A DNA stretch of 64,000 nucleotides, from the NCBI GenBank assembly GCA_905221145.1, contig CAJNCA010000002.1, positions 62,001 through 126,000 on the forward strand, in the 5' to 3' direction. The notes beneath the pieces are model-generated. The model was not told where the DNA came from and did not search any database. It was given only the letters and a program-made list of their open reading frames with translations. This stretch comes from a bacterium. Lineage in GTDB: Bacteria; Bacillota; Bacilli; Lactobacillales; Streptococcaceae. Made by a program: the position numbers and the translations under genes. This document shows positions 11,331 to 22,807 of the stretch, one piece after another. Within the stretch, counting starts at the first letter, position 1, and each line of letters begins with the position of its first letter.

Positions 11331-11359
11331 TTGAATCTTCCCTAAAAAGGTAGTATAAT
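11331..11359 (+). promoter_or_regulatory. Glycogen operon promoter
   Basis: TTGAAT (11331-11336), exact 17-bp spacer, TATAAT (11354-11359). Predicted start near 11366, immediately followed by a cre-like site. Confidence 0.8.
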
Positions 11360-11366
11360 AAATCTA

Positions 11367-11381
11367 TAGAAAACGCTTACA
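11367..11381 (+). promoter_or_regulatory. Catabolite response element (cre, CcpA site) at glg operon start
   Basis: TAGAAAACGCTTACA matches the consensus WTGNAANCGNWNNCW in all but the second position. It overlaps or directly follows the predicted transcription start, a placement that gives CcpA repression by blocking initiation. Confidence 0.7.
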
Positions 11382-11396
11382 GAAACAGGAGGGTGT

Positions 11397-13325
11397 ATGG
11401 ATAAGAATAATGCTTTAAAAACCTTTATGACAGGTGAAAATTTTCACCTCCAGCACTATCTGGGAGCTCATAGGGAAGAAAAAAATGGTGTGTATGGCTA
11501 CACTTTTCGTGTATGGGCACCCAATGCTCAGGCTGTTCACTTAGTAGGGGATTTCACCAATTGGGTTGAAAATCAAATTCCGATGGAACGGAATGAATTT
11601 GGAGTCTGGGAAGTCTTTACCAGTCTTGCTCAAGAAGGCCAAATTTATAAGTACAATATCACACGTGCAAATGGTCATCAGCTGATGAAGATTGACCCTT
11701 TGGCTGTACGATATGAGGCACGACCTGGTACTGGGGCTATTTTAACAGATATTCCAAAAAAGAAATGGAAGGATGGCCTCTGGCTAGCCCGTAGAAAACG
11801 CTTGAGCTTTGAAGAGCGTCCTGTCAATATTTATGAGGCTCATGCTGGCTCTTGGAAGAGAAATCCTGATGGCAGTCCCTATAGTTTTGCTCAATTGAAA
11901 GATGAACTCATTCCTTACTTGGTTGAGATGAATTATACTCACATTGAATTTATGCCCCTGATGTCTCACCCACTAGGTTTGAGTTGGGGCTATCAGCTTA
12001 TGGGTTACTTTGCTTTAGAGCATGCCTATGGTCGTCCTGAAGAGTTTCAAGATTTTGTTGAGGAATGTCACTTAAACAATATAGGCGTTATCGTAGACTG
12101 GGTACCTGGTCACTTTACTATTAATGATGATGCCTTGGCTTATTATGATGGAACACCGACTTTTGAATACCAAGACCATAATAAGGCTCATAACTACGGT
12201 TGGGGAGCACTTAATTTTGACCTTGGAAAGAATGAAGTCCAGTCTTTCTTGATCTCTAGTATTAAGTTCTGGATTGATTTTTATCATTTAGATGGTATTC
12301 GCGTGGATGCGGTTAGCAACATGCTCTATCTTGACTACGATGATGCTCCATGGACTCCTAATAAAGATGGTGGCAATCTCAACTATGAAGGTTATTATTT
12401 CCTTCAACGCTTGAATGATGTGATTAAACTAGTTCATCCAGACGTTATGATGATAGCTGAGGAAAGTTCATCAGCTACTCAGATTACTGACACTAAGGAT
12501 TCAGATGGTCTAGGATTTGACTATAAATGGAATATGGGTTGGATGAATGATATCCTCCGATTCTACGAAGAAGATCCGATTTATCGTAAATACGACTTTA
12601 ACCTAGTGACTTTCAGCTTTATGTATGTCTTCAAAGAGAATTATCTCCTACCATTCTCACACGATGAAGTGGTTCATGGCAAGAAGAGTATGATGCACAA
12701 GATGTGGGGAGATCGCTACAATCAATTCGCAGGCTTGCGCAATCTTTACACCTACCAAATTTGTCACCCAGGTAAAAAATTGCTCTTCATGGGTAGTGAA
12801 TATGGGCAATTCCTAGAATGGAAATCTGAAGAACAGTTGGAATGGTCAAACCTAGAAGACCCAATGAATGCTAAGATGAAGTATTTCACTTCTCAGCTAA
12901 ACCAGTTTTACAAAGACCATCGCTGTCTGTGGGAAATCGATACTAGCTATGATGGTATTGAAATTATTGATGCGGATAATCGAGACCAGAGTGTTCTTTC
13001 CTTCATCCGTAAAGGTAAGAAGGACGACATGTTAGTCTGCGTCTTTAATATGGCACCTGTTGAACGAAAAGATTTTACAATTGGACTGCCTGTCTCAGGG
13101 ATTTATGAAGAAGTATGGAATACTGAGTTAGAAGAGTGGGGAGGCGTCTGGAAAGAGCATAACCAAACCGTTCAAACGCAAGAAGGGCTATGGAAGGATT
13201 ATGAGCAGACCTTGACCTTTACCCTACCGGCTATGGGAGCAAGTGTATGGAAAATCAAGCGCCGCTTGAAACCTACTAAAATTGTCACAAGTAAAAACCA
13301 AAAAGGAGTAGAAAATGAAGAATGA
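11397..13325 (+). CDS. glgB: 1,4-alpha-glucan branching enzyme
   Basis: Transfers alpha-1,4 segments to make alpha-1,6 branches in glycogen. 642 residues: N-terminal CBM48 domain ([17 protein letters not shown]), central GH13 barrel with [12 protein letters not shown] (nucleophile aspartate) and MMIAEESS (acid glutamate), histidine motif [13 protein letters not shown], and C-terminal beta domain. ATG 11397 has the ribosome site AGGAGGG. First gene of glgBCDA; its end overlaps glgC by 11 bp, so translation is coupled. Confidence 0.96.
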   Translation: MDKNNALKTFMTGENFHLQHYLGAHREEKNGVYGYTFRVWAPNAQAVHLVGDFTNWVENQIPMERNEFGVWEVFTSLAQEGQIYKYNITRANGHQLMKIDPLAVRYEARPGTGAILTDIPKKKWKDGLWLARRKRLSFEERPVNIYEAHAGSWKRNPDGSPYSFAQLKDELIPYLVEMNYTHIEFMPLMSHPLGLSWGYQLMGYFALEHAYGRPEEFQDFVEECHLNNIGVIVDWVPGHFTINDDALAYYDGTPTFEYQDHNKAHNYGWGALNFDLGKNEVQSFLISSIKFWIDFYHLDGIRVDAVSNMLYLDYDDAPWTPNKDGGNLNYEGYYFLQRLNDVIKLVHPDVMMIAEESSSATQITDTKDSDGLGFDYKWNMGWMNDILRFYEEDPIYRKYDFNLVTFSFMYVFKENYLLPFSHDEVVHGKKSMMHKMWGDRYNQFAGLRNLYTYQICHPGKKLLFMGSEYGQFLEWKSEEQLEWSNLEDPMNAKMKYFTSQLNQFYKDHRCLWEIDTSYDGIEIIDADNRDQSVLSFIRKGKKDDMLVCVFNMAPVERKDFTIGLPVSGIYEEVWNTELEEWGGVWKEHNQTVQTQEGLWKDYEQTLTFTLPAMGASVWKIKRRLKPTKIVTSKNQKGVENEE

Positions 13326-14457
13326 AATGTTAGCTTTGATTCTTGCCGGTGGGCAAGGAACTCGTCTCGGTAAACTCACTCAAAGCATCGCAAAACCAGC
13401 TGTCCAATTTGGTGGGCGCTACCGTATCATTGACTTTGCTCTTTCAAACTGTGCCAACTCAGGAATTCACAATGTTGGAGTCATTACACAGTACCAACCA
13501 CTTGCTCTCAACAACCATATCGGGAACGGTTCAAGCTGGGGACTAGACGGTATCAATTCTGGTGTCTCTATTCTTCAACCTTATTCTGCAAGTGAAGGAA
13601 ATCGTTGGTTTGAAGGGACTAGTCACGCTATTTACCAAAATATTGACTATATCGACAGTGTTAATCCTGAGTATGTCTTGATTCTGTCTGGGGATCACAT
13701 CTATAAAATGGATTATGATGATATGCTCCAGTCTCACAAGGATAATAATGCCAGCTTGACAGTAGCGGTTTTAGATGTCCCTCTTAAAGAAGCAAGCCGT
13801 TTTGGTATCATGAACACAGATGCTAACAACCGTATCGTTGAATTCGAAGAAAAACCAGCTCAACCTAAGTCTACCAAGGCTTCTATGGGGATCTATATCT
13901 TCGATTGGCAACGTCTCCGCAATATGCTTGTTGCTGCTGAAAAGAGCAATGTCGACATGTCAGACTTCGGTAAGAATGTCATTCCAAATTACCTTGAGTC
14001 AGGTGAAAGTGTCTATGCCTACGAATTTAATGGTTACTGGAAAGACGTAGGTACTATTGAGTCACTTTGGGAAGCCAACATGGAGTACATTTCTCCAGAA
14101 AATGCCTTGGATAGCCGTAACCGTCAATGGAAGATTTACTCAAGAAACTTGATTTCACCACCAAACTTCCTTGGTGCAAATGCTCACGTGGAAGATTCTT
14201 TGGTTGTCGATGGCTGTTTCGTAGATGGAACTGTTAAACATTCTATCCTTTCAACAGGAGCGCAAGTTCGTGAAGGGGCAGAAGTAGTAGATTCAGTTAT
14301 CATGAGTGGAGCAATTGTTGGTCAGGGAGCTAAAATCAAACGTGCCATTATTGGTGAAGGTGCAGTTATTTCTGACGGTGTCGAAATTGATGGAACAGAA
14401 GAAGTACAAGTTGTAGGATATGACGAAGTAGTGGGGGTAGCAACAGATGAAGATTGA
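13315..14457 (+). CDS. glgC: Glucose-1-phosphate adenylyltransferase, catalytic subunit
   Basis: Makes ADP-glucose, the committed donor for glycogen. 380 residues with the nucleotidyltransferase loop [12 protein letters not shown] near the N-terminus, the substrate region [12 protein letters not shown], and a C-terminal left-handed beta-helix (repeating hexapeptides from about residue 290). The start ATG 13315 lies inside the end of glgB; the ribosome site AAAAGGAG precedes it. Works with GlgD, whose start overlaps its stop by 11 bp. Confidence 0.97.
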   Translation: MKNEMLALILAGGQGTRLGKLTQSIAKPAVQFGGRYRIIDFALSNCANSGIHNVGVITQYQPLALNNHIGNGSSWGLDGINSGVSILQPYSASEGNRWFEGTSHAIYQNIDYIDSVNPEYVLILSGDHIYKMDYDDMLQSHKDNNASLTVAVLDVPLKEASRFGIMNTDANNRIVEFEEKPAQPKSTKASMGIYIFDWQRLRNMLVAAEKSNVDMSDFGKNVIPNYLESGESVYAYEFNGYWKDVGTIESLWEANMEYISPENALDSRNRQWKIYSRNLISPPNFLGANAHVEDSLVVDGCFVDGTVKHSILSTGAQVREGAEVVDSVIMSGAIVGQGAKIKRAIIGEGAVISDGVEIDGTEEVQVVGYDEVVGVATDED

Positions 14458-15586
14458 TAAATATTCTGCCATTTTAGGAAACACAGTTGGTTTTCATGAT
14501 ATGTCAACATTGACAGACCACCGTCCAGTAGCTAGTTTGCCATTTGGTGGTAAATATCGCTTGATCGACTTCCCGCTTTCAAGTCTTGCTAACGCAGGTG
14601 TCCGTAGTATCTTTGGTATTTTCCAACAAGACAATATCAGCTCAGTCTTTGACCATATCCGTTCTGGGCGTGAGTGGGGCTTGTCAACCCTTCTTAGCCA
14701 CTATTATCTAGGTATTTACAATACCCGTGTGGAAAGTAGTACAGTTGGAAAAGAATACTATCATCAGCTTCTTACTTATTTGAAGCGTTCTGGTTCAAAC
14801 CAAACAGTTTCACTAAACTGTGATGTTTTGATTAATATTGATTTGAATCAAGTATTCCACCTACACAGTACAACAAAAGGGCCTATAACTGTAGTTTATA
14901 AAAAACTAGCTAAGAAAGACATTTCAGAAGTAAATGCGATTTTGGAAGTGGATGAAACAGACCATGTTCGTTCTCATAAACTATTTGATAGCAAATCAAC
15001 AGATGAAGTCTATAATATGTCTACAGATATTTTTGTAGTTGATACACCATGGTTGATTGAACGCTTGGAAGAAGAAGCTAAGAAAGAACATCCAGAGAAA
15101 TTGCGTTATGTTTTACGTGATTTGGCGGCCAAAGAAGGGGCTTTTGCCTACGAGTACACAGGCTACCTAGCCAATATTCATTCTGTAGAGTCTTATTACC
15201 AAGCTAACAAAGATATGCTTGAATCGCAAAAATTCTACTCTCTCTTCTCACCAAACCAAAAGATTTATACAAAGGTCAAAAATGAAGAGCCGACTTACTA
15301 TGCTAATACATCTAAGGTAAGTACTTCTCAGTTTGCCTCTGGTAGTATCATTGAAGGTCAAGTGGCTAATTCCGTTCTATCACGTAATATTCATGTCCAT
15401 AAGGATAGCCTGGTTAAAGATAGCCTACTCTTCCCTCGTGTTGTTATTGGAGAAGGGGCTCAGGTCGAATATGCTATCTTGGACAAGGGTGTTGAAGTTG
15501 AGCCTGGTGTTGTGATTCGAGGAACGGCAGAACATCCAGTTGTCGTTAAGAAAGGTAGCAAAGTAACAGAGGATATTCATTCATGA
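14447..15586 (+). CDS. glgD: GlgD, ADP-glucose pyrophosphorylase accessory subunit
   Basis: 379-residue paralogue of GlgC. The N-terminus reads [10 protein letters not shown] instead of the GGxGTRL nucleotide loop, so it is not expected to be catalytic alone; in Firmicutes GlgD forms hetero-oligomers with GlgC and raises its activity. It keeps the [12 protein letters not shown] region and the C-terminal beta-helix. Overlaps glgC and shares an ATGA junction with glgA. Confidence 0.94.
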   Translation: MKIDKYSAILGNTVGFHDMSTLTDHRPVASLPFGGKYRLIDFPLSSLANAGVRSIFGIFQQDNISSVFDHIRSGREWGLSTLLSHYYLGIYNTRVESSTVGKEYYHQLLTYLKRSGSNQTVSLNCDVLINIDLNQVFHLHSTTKGPITVVYKKLAKKDISEVNAILEVDETDHVRSHKLFDSKSTDEVYNMSTDIFVVDTPWLIERLEEEAKKEHPEKLRYVLRDLAAKEGAFAYEYTGYLANIHSVESYYQANKDMLESQKFYSLFSPNQKIYTKVKNEEPTYYANTSKVSTSQFASGSIIEGQVANSVLSRNIHVHKDSLVKDSLLFPRVVIGEGAQVEYAILDKGVEVEPGVVIRGTAEHPVVVKKGSKVTEDIHS

Positions 15587-17016
15587 AAATTTTATTTGTA
15601 GCAGCTGAGGGTGCACCCTTTTCAAAAACAGGTGGTTTGGGAGACGTTATTGGCGCTCTTCCCAAATCACTGGTAAAAGCTGGGCACGAAGTTGCAGTGA
15701 TTTTACCCTACTATGACATGGTAGAGGCTAAATTTGGAAATCAGATTGAAGATGTTCTTCATTTTGAGGTGAGCGTTGGTTGGCGCAGACAGTACTGTGG
15801 AATTAAGAAAACTGTCTTAAACGGTGTAACCTTCTACTTTATTGACAACCAATATTATTTCTTCCGTGGCCATGTTTATGGTGATTTTGATGATGGGGAA
15901 CGCTTTGCATTTTTCCAACTGGCTGCCATTGAGGCTATGGAAAGGATTGACTTCATTCCTGACCTTCTCCATGTTCATGACTACCATACAGCCATGATAC
16001 CTTTCTTGTTAAAGGAAAAATACCGTTGGATTCAAGCCTATCAAGGAATTAAAACTGTTTTAACTATTCATAATTTAGAATTCCAAGGACAATTTTCAGA
16101 GGGAATGTTATGGGATTTGTTTGGAGTCGGCTTCGAACGTTATGCTGATGGTACCCTTCGCTGGAACAACTGTTTGAACTGGATGAAGGCAGGTATTCTC
16201 TATGCGGACCGTGTTTCAACAGTTTCGCCTAGTTATGCTCATGAAATTATGACCAGTCAGTTCGGATGTAACTTGGATCAGATTCTTCGAATGGAGTCTG
16301 GCAAGGTATCTGGTATCGTGAACGGGATTGATGCTGACCTGTATAATCCTCAGACAGATGCTCTTTTAGACTATCATTTTAATCAAGAAGATTTGTCTGG
16401 GAAAGCCCAAAATAAGGCAAAATTACAAGAGAGGGTTGGCTTGCCAGTTAGAGCTGATGTTCCACTGGTGGGAATTGTTTCTCGTTTGACACGTCAAAAA
16501 GGTTTTGATGTCGTGGTCGAAAGTCTGCACCATATCTTGCAAAATGATGTTCAGCTTGTTCTTTTGGGAACTGGAGATCCAGCCTTTGAAGGAGCTTTCT
16601 CATGGTTTGCTCAGATTTACCCAGACAAGCTATCAGCAAATATCACTTTTGATGTCAAGCTAGCTCAAGAAATCTACGCTGCTTGTGACCTCTTCCTCAT
16701 GCCGAGTCGTTTCGAACCGTGTGGCTTGTCTCAAATGATGGCTATGCGTTATGGAACCTTACCGTTGGTTCATGAAGTTGGTGGTTTGCGAGATACTGTC
16801 CGCGCTTTCAATCCAATTGAAGGAAGCGGTACGGGCTTTAGCTTTGACAATCTATCTCCTTATTGGTTAAATTGGACTTTCCAAACAGCATTGGACTTGT
16901 ATAGGAACCATCCTGACGTTTGGAGAAACTTACAAAAACAAGCTATGGAGTGTGATTTCTCATGGGATACAGCCTGCAAATCATACCTTGATTTGTACCA
17001 TAGCTTAGTTAATTAA
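15583..17016 (+). CDS. glgA: Glycogen synthase (ADP-glucose, GT5)
   Basis: Elongates glycogen from ADP-glucose. 477 residues, GT-B fold. N-terminal [14 protein letters not shown] binds the donor; C-terminal domain carries [10 protein letters not shown] and the nucleotide-binding [21 protein letters not shown] motif. Start ATG overlaps the glgD stop (ATGA). Last gene of the operon; a clear hairpin terminator follows. Confidence 0.97.
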   Translation: MKILFVAAEGAPFSKTGGLGDVIGALPKSLVKAGHEVAVILPYYDMVEAKFGNQIEDVLHFEVSVGWRRQYCGIKKTVLNGVTFYFIDNQYYFFRGHVYGDFDDGERFAFFQLAAIEAMERIDFIPDLLHVHDYHTAMIPFLLKEKYRWIQAYQGIKTVLTIHNLEFQGQFSEGMLWDLFGVGFERYADGTLRWNNCLNWMKAGILYADRVSTVSPSYAHEIMTSQFGCNLDQILRMESGKVSGIVNGIDADLYNPQTDALLDYHFNQEDLSGKAQNKAKLQERVGLPVRADVPLVGIVSRLTRQKGFDVVVESLHHILQNDVQLVLLGTGDPAFEGAFSWFAQIYPDKLSANITFDVKLAQEIYAACDLFLMPSRFEPCGLSQMMAMRYGTLPLVHEVGGLRDTVRAFNPIEGSGTGFSFDNLSPYWLNWTFQTALDLYRNHPDVWRNLQKQAMECDFSWDTACKSYLDLYHSLVN

Positions 17017-17021
17017 TAGAT

Positions 17022-17052
17022 AAAATCGTATGATGACTTCATACGATTTTTG
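17022..17052 (+). terminator. Terminator of glgBCDA operon
   Basis: AAAATCGTATGA (17022-17033) pairs perfectly with TCATACGATTTT (17039-17050), T-run at the end. Confidence 0.85.
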
Positions 17053-17074
17053 GGCTGTTTAGAGAGGAGAACTT

Positions 17075-17719
17075 ATGTCTCGAGTAAAAGCCTTGTGTGT
17101 TATGGATGTTGACGGCACCTTAATCCTAGAAGAAGTGATTGATTTGTTGGGAAGAGAGGCAGGTCGTGAGGCGGAAATTTCGCAGCTTACAAGTCAGGCA
17201 ATGCGAGGGGAGTTGGACTTTGAAAGTAGTTTAAGAAAAAGAGTTTCCTTGTTGGAAGGTCTTCCTGTTTCGGTCTTTGATACAGTCTTCAACTCTATTC
17301 ATCTAACGTCAAATGCCCAGGAATTCATTTCCATTCTCCAAAAGAATGACATTCTAGTAGGTCTGGTGTCTGGTGGATTTACACCAATAGTTGATAGACT
17401 AACAAAATCCCTCGGAATTGCCTATTTCTCTGCCAACCAACTTGAAGTCAAAGGTGGCTTTCTAACAGGGAAATTAGTTGGACAAATTATCAGTCCCCAG
17501 GTTAAAAAAGAGACTCTGGAAAAATGGAGAGAGAAACTAAAACTTCCTAAAGAAAGAACGATTGCAATCGGTGACGGGGCAAATGACTTATTAATGCTAA
17601 AGTCGGCGGGAATAGGAATCGCTTTTTGTGCTAAAGAAGTGCTGAAACAAGAAATACCACATCATGTTGACAAGAGGGATTTTTTAGAAGTAATTCCTTT
17701 GATTGACTTTTTAGAATGA
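17075..17719 (+). CDS. serB: Phosphoserine phosphatase (HAD family)
   Basis: Last step of serine synthesis from 3-phosphoglycerate. 214 residues with HAD motif I DVDGT (Asp11 nucleophile, Asp13 acid/base), motif II SGGFT, lysine region, and motif [13 protein letters not shown]. Ribosome site AGAGGAG before ATG 17075. The broken glycerate kinase gene starts 8 bp after its stop; both enzymes touch the phosphoglycerate/serine branch, so they were probably one transcript. Confidence 0.9.
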   Translation: MSRVKALCVMDVDGTLILEEVIDLLGREAGREAEISQLTSQAMRGELDFESSLRKRVSLLEGLPVSVFDTVFNSIHLTSNAQEFISILQKNDILVGLVSGGFTPIVDRLTKSLGIAYFSANQLEVKGGFLTGKLVGQIISPQVKKETLEKWREKLKLPKERTIAIGDGANDLLMLKSAGIGIAFCAKEVLKQEIPHHVDKRDFLEVIPLIDFLE

Positions 17720-17727
17720 GGGAAAAT

Positions 17728-18851
17728 ATGAAGATTGTAATTGCACCAGATTCATTTATTCATTTAAGGAAAGTTTGACCGCAGAGCAGGTTGCTGAAGC
17801 TATTAAGAGAGGCTTCCAAGAATCGCTTGCAGATGTAGACTGTCTCCTCTGCCCTGTTGGTGATGGGGGAGAAGGCACTGTAGATGCTATCCGACATTCT
17901 CTTGACCTAGAAGAAAAATGGATTCAAGTGACAGGACCTTTTGGCCAAAAAGAAGCCATGCGCTATTTTCAAAAAGGGGAATTAGCCCTATTTGAAGTAG
18001 CTGACTTGGTCGGCCTTGGAAAAATTCCGCTGGAGAAACGAAATCCGCTGCAAATCCAAACTCGTGGTATTGGAGAATTGATTCGCCACCTCATTAGTCA
18101 AGAGATTAAAGAAATCTATATTGGCGTTGGTGGTACGGCTAGTAATGACGGTGGTATAGGTATTGCTGCTGGTTTAGGGTATCAATTTTATGATAGGGAT
18201 GGAAATGCCTTGACTGCTTGCGGTCAGACCTTACTAAACTTAGCTTCTGTTTCAACAGAAAATTGCTATGAAATTCCTGAAGATGTTCACATTCGTATTT
18301 TAGCAGATGTCGTGAGTCCCTTATGTGGATATCAAGGTGCAACCTACACTTTTGGAAAGCAAAAAGGCCTAGATCCTACTATGTTTGAGGCCGTAGATCA
18401 GGCGATACAAAATTTTTATGAAAAAGTCTCACCTGCAACATTAGAACTGAAAGGAGCAGGAGCTGGTGGAGGCATTGCTGGCGGTTTGTGTGCCTTTGCT
18501 CAGGCAAGTATCGTATCTGGAATTGACACTTGTTTAGATTTGATTGACTTTGATAAGAAAGTTGCAGATGCTGATTTGGTTATCGTTGGTGAAGGAAGAC
18601 TAGATTGTCAAAGTTTAGCAGGGAAAGCGCCTATAGGCGTAGCAAAAAGAACCCCTGTCGGAGTTCCTGTTATTGCTATTTGCGGTAGTCTCGCTGAAGA
18701 TTTACCTTCCCTACCATTTGAAAATATCCAAGCTGCCTTTTCTATTTTGGAGAAAAGTGAACCTTTAGAAGATAGTTTGAAAAATGCCAGTCTCTATTTA
18801 GAGCACACGGCTGCAAATATTGGACATTTATTAAAGATGCCTAAGATTTAG
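17728..18851 (+). pseudogene. glxK: Glycerate kinase gene broken by an 8-bp tandem duplication
   Basis: The ATG at 17728 opens [10 protein letters not shown], the invariant start of type 1 glycerate kinases, but the frame meets a TGA at 17776-17778. The cause is visible: ATTCATTT occurs twice in a row (17750-17757 and 17758-17765). Removing one copy joins PDSF to [17 protein letters not shown] and restores a protein of about 371 residues. The rest of the gene is intact to 18851, with [20 protein letters not shown] and GEGRLDCQS motifs. A restart at TTG 17775 would lose the first beta strand. A slippage-reversible mutation or a strain-specific loss are both possible; an assembly error cannot be excluded. 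Confidence 0.85.
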
Positions 18852-19294
18852 CCAAACCATTTCTTCCAGATGGATGTTTTGGCTGGTTCTTCCTTTTTAA
18901 CTTCCCAAAGTTTTGCAAAAGCAAGGCGAAGGTCCTTTTCTTCTACTTGTACTGGTGCATTGCTATGGATAATCAGGCCAAAAGGAGAAGAAGTATGCTC
19001 TTCAGATACAATGGTAGCTTGACTATCAGTTTCTTTAGTTTCTTTTAAGTAGAAAACTTGCTTGTCAAATTCGATATTTGGTGAAATCTTCACAAATAGT
19101 GGTTCTGCTTTTTCCTGAAGGTTTTCTAAAATAGATAAAAATCCCTTCTCTAGCTGAGGGCTATTTGCCGTATCAATATCTGCATAGCCAAGAACTCTTT
19201 CTTCAAATGTACCTAGATAGCGTCTTTGCTCATCTGGATTTAATTTTGGTCCACCATGAGCTTTTTCAAGTAATTGTTTTGATAAATCTGTCAT
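18848..19294 (-). CDS. YueI-like DUF1694 family protein
   Basis: 148-residue soluble protein of unknown function, converging on the glycerate kinase gene with a 4-bp overlap at the 3' ends. It contains the family pattern [18 protein letters not shown] near residues 25-42 and [11 protein letters not shown] later on. DUF1694/YueI proteins are widespread in Firmicutes and may belong to the L7Ae-like fold; no reaction is known. Its start faces the enolase promoter region. Confidence 0.75.
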   Translation of the reverse strand: MTDLSKQLLEKAHGGPKLNPDEQRRYLGTFEERVLGYADIDTANSPQLEKGFLSILENLQEKAEPLFVKISPNIEFDKQVFYLKETKETDSQATIVSEEHTSSPFGLIIHSNAPVQVEEKDLRLAFAKLWEVKKEEPAKTSIWKKWFG

Positions 19295-19333
19295 GAAAAC
19301 AGTATATCATAAAAGTTAGAATAAAACAGACAA

Positions 19334-19348
19334 AAGAAAGCGATTACT
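19334..19348 (+). promoter_or_regulatory. cre-like site upstream of eno promoter
   Basis: AAGAAAGCGATTACT matches WTGNAANCGNWNNCW except at position 2. It is centred about 50 bp before the eno -35, where CcpA could activate, and also about 45 bp before the divergent yueI-like gene. Confidence 0.5.
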
Positions 19349-19390
19349 TTATAAAGTTAAGGAAAATTTGCACAAAGATAACGTTTTTTC

Positions 19391-19419
19391 TTGAAAAAGG
19401 AGGGGTTTTAAGGTATTAT
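19391..19419 (+). promoter_or_regulatory. eno promoter
   Basis: TTGAAA (19391-19396), 17-bp spacer, TATTAT (19414-19419). Confidence 0.7.
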
Positions 19420-19454
19420 AGAGGTGTAAAAAATTTAACTCATAAGGAGAGTAA

Positions 19455-20762
<1,308 letters not shown>

Positions 20763-20785
20763 TCGTTGATCTAACAACGTTTTAA

Positions 20786-20815
20786 GCCCTTCGGATTTTA
20801 TCCGAAGGGCTTTTT
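20786..20815 (+). terminator. eno terminator
   Basis: GCCCTTCGGA (20786-20795) pairs perfectly with TCCGAAGGGC (20801-20810), then TTTTT. Confidence 0.93.
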
Positions 20816-20820
20816 CCTGT

Positions 20821-20845
20821 TCGAGGGGCACAAAAAGGGCATAAC
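20821..20845. other. G-rich repeated motif after eno, candidate old attachment site
   Basis: The sequence GGGGCACAAAAAGGGCA follows the eno terminator. A similar motif follows the HU terminator at 28413-28431. Such direct GGGGCA repeats often mark tyrosine-recombinase attachment regions; no integrase gene is present, so this is only suggestive. Confidence 0.25.
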
Positions 20846-20980
20846 TTTCTAGGAATGAACAGTTACCAACAAATAGGATTCAGCTAATATAATTGAAAAT
20901 GATGGAAAAAAGGGTGAATTTATGATATACTTTAGAGTAGGACCTTTTTAGAAATTTTGAAAGAGTATTAAAAATTTAAA

Positions 20981-22240
20981 ATGAGAAAAATTGTTATCAA
21001 TGGTGGTTTGCCCCTGCAAGGTGAGATTACCATTAGTGGTGCAAAAAATAGCGTTGTAGCTTTGATTCCGGCTATTATTTTGGCAGATGATATTGTGACT
21101 TTGGATTGTGTACCAGATATTTCTGATGTTGCTAGTCTTGTCGAAATTATGGAGTTAATGGGGGCTACCGTTAAACGTTATGACGATGTGTTAGAGATTG
21201 ATCCAAGAGGTGTTCAGAATATTCCAATGCCTTATGGAAAAATCAACAGTCTTCGTGCATCTTATTATTTTTATGGAAGTCTTTTAGGTCGCTTTGGCGA
21301 AGCCACTGTTGGTTTACCTGGCGGATGTGATCTGGGCCCTCGCCCTATTGACTTACACCTTAAGGCTTTTGAAGCTATGGGAGCAACTGTTAGCTACGAG
21401 GGAGATAACATGAAGTTATCTGCTAAAGATGCAGGGCTTCATGGTGCAAGTATTTACATGGATACGGTTAGTGTAGGTGCGACTATTAATACAATGATTG
21501 CTGCGGTTAAAGCAAATGGCCGTACGATTATTGAAAATGCAGCCCGAGAACCTGAAATTATTGATGTAGCTACTCTCTTGAATAATATGGGAGCCCATAT
21601 CCGCGGTGCAGGAACAAATATCATCATTATTGATGGTGTTGATAGTTTACATGGAACGCGTCATCAGGTGATTCCAGACCGTATTGAAGCGGGAACATAC
21701 ATTTCCTTAGCTGCGGCAGTCGGCAAGGGAATTCGTATTAATAATGTACTATACGAACACCTAGAAGGATTCATTGCTAAGCTGGAAGAAATGGGAGTTC
21801 GAATGACTGTATCGGAGGACAGTATTTTTGTCGAGGAACAGTCTAATTTGAAAGCAATCAATATTAAGACAGCACCTTATCCAGGTTTTGCTACTGACTT
21901 ACAGCAACCAATTACTCCTCTCTTGTTAACAGCAGAAGGGCGTGGTACCATTATTGATACCATTTATGAAAAACGTGTAAACCATGTTTTTGAACTAGCA
22001 AAGATGGACGCGGATATTACGACTACAAACGACCATATTTTATATACTGGTGGCCGTAGTTTACGTGGTGCAAATGTAAAAGCTACTGACCTTAGAGCTG
22101 GGGCCGCACTTGTCATTGCTGGTTTAATGGCTGAAGGCAAAACTGAAATTACAAATATTGAGTTCATCTTACGTGGTTATTCAGATATTATTGAAAAATT
22201 ACGTAATCTTGGAGCGGATATTTCATTAGTTGAAGAATAA
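20981..22240 (+). CDS. murA: UDP-N-acetylglucosamine 1-carboxyvinyltransferase (MurA family, MurZ-type paralogue)
   Basis: First committed step of peptidoglycan precursor synthesis: transfers enolpyruvate from PEP to UDP-GlcNAc. 419 residues, inside-out barrel of two domains. Lys22-Asn23 (SGAKNS) bind substrate, Cys116 in [12 protein letters not shown] is the active-site residue that fosfomycin alkylates, and DRIEAGTY and DLRAGAAL motifs follow. Streptococci have two paralogues; from recalled neighbours (GNAT and CBS regulator downstream) this is the one named MurZ/MurA1 in pneumococcus, but I cannot verify that. Confidence 0.93.
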   Translation: MRKIVINGGLPLQGEITISGAKNSVVALIPAIILADDIVTLDCVPDISDVASLVEIMELMGATVKRYDDVLEIDPRGVQNIPMPYGKINSLRASYYFYGSLLGRFGEATVGLPGGCDLGPRPIDLHLKAFEAMGATVSYEGDNMKLSAKDAGLHGASIYMDTVSVGATINTMIAAVKANGRTIIENAAREPEIIDVATLLNNMGAHIRGAGTNIIIIDGVDSLHGTRHQVIPDRIEAGTYISLAAAVGKGIRINNVLYEHLEGFIAKLEEMGVRMTVSEDSIFVEEQSNLKAINIKTAPYPGFATDLQQPITPLLLTAEGRGTIIDTIYEKRVNHVFELAKMDADITTTNDHILYTGGRSLRGANVKATDLRAGAALVIAGLMAEGKTEITNIEFILRGYSDIIEKLRNLGADISLVEE

Positions 22241-22255
22241 ACCATAGAGGTGTTT

Positions 22256-22807
22256 ATGAATATTTGGACCAAATTAGCAATGTTTTCTATCTTTGAGACG
22301 GATCGCTTGTATTTGCGTCCTTTCTTTTTTAGTGATAGTAAGGACTTTCATGAGATAGCTTCAAATCCTGAGAATTTACAATTTATTTTTCCAAGTCAAG
22401 CTAGTCTTGAAGAGAGTCAATATGCACTGGCCAATTATTTTATGAAGACTCCTTTAGGAGTTTGGGCTATTTGTGACAAGAAATCTGAGAAAATGATTGG
22501 TTCTGTTAAGTTTGAAAAACTAGATGAAATTAAAAAAGAAGCAGAACTTGGCTATTTTTTGAGAAAAGATGCTTGGTCCCAAGGCTTTATGACAGAAGTT
22601 GTTAACAAACTTTGCCAACTTTCTTTTGAAGAATTTGGTTTAAAACAATTGTCTATCATAACCCATCTAGAAAATGAAGCTAGCCAAAAGGTTGCACTTA
22701 AGGTTGGATTCCGTTTGTTCCGTCAGTTTAAAGGAAGTGATCGCTATACAAGGAAAATGCGAGATTATCTTGAGTTTCGCTTTGTAAAGGGAGAAATCAA
22801 TGAGTAA
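22256..22807 (+). CDS. GNAT N-acetyltransferase
   Basis: 183 residues of the RimJ/RimL-like group: FETDRLYLRPF at the start of the fold, ELGYFLRKDAWSQGFMTEVV for acetyl-CoA binding, and ENEASQKVALKVGFRLF. The substrate is unknown; relatives acetylate ribosomal-protein N-termini or small amines. The ATG at 22256 has AGAGG 5 bp upstream; an ATG at 22280 is an alternative. It overlaps the next gene by 8 bp, so both are likely in one operon with murA. Confidence 0.8.
   Translation: MNIWTKLAMFSIFETDRLYLRPFFFSDSKDFHEIASNPENLQFIFPSQASLEESQYALANYFMKTPLGVWAICDKKSEKMIGSVKFEKLDEIKKEAELGYFLRKDAWSQGFMTEVVNKLCQLSFEEFGLKQLSIITHLENEASQKVALKVGFRLFRQFKGSDRYTRKMRDYLEFRFVKGEINE

Noticed and set aside
17775..18851. 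Functional glycerate kinase starting at TTG 17775
   Set aside because: Would lack the conserved first strand [10 protein letters not shown], has a poor ribosome site spacing, and the 8-bp duplication explains the shift.
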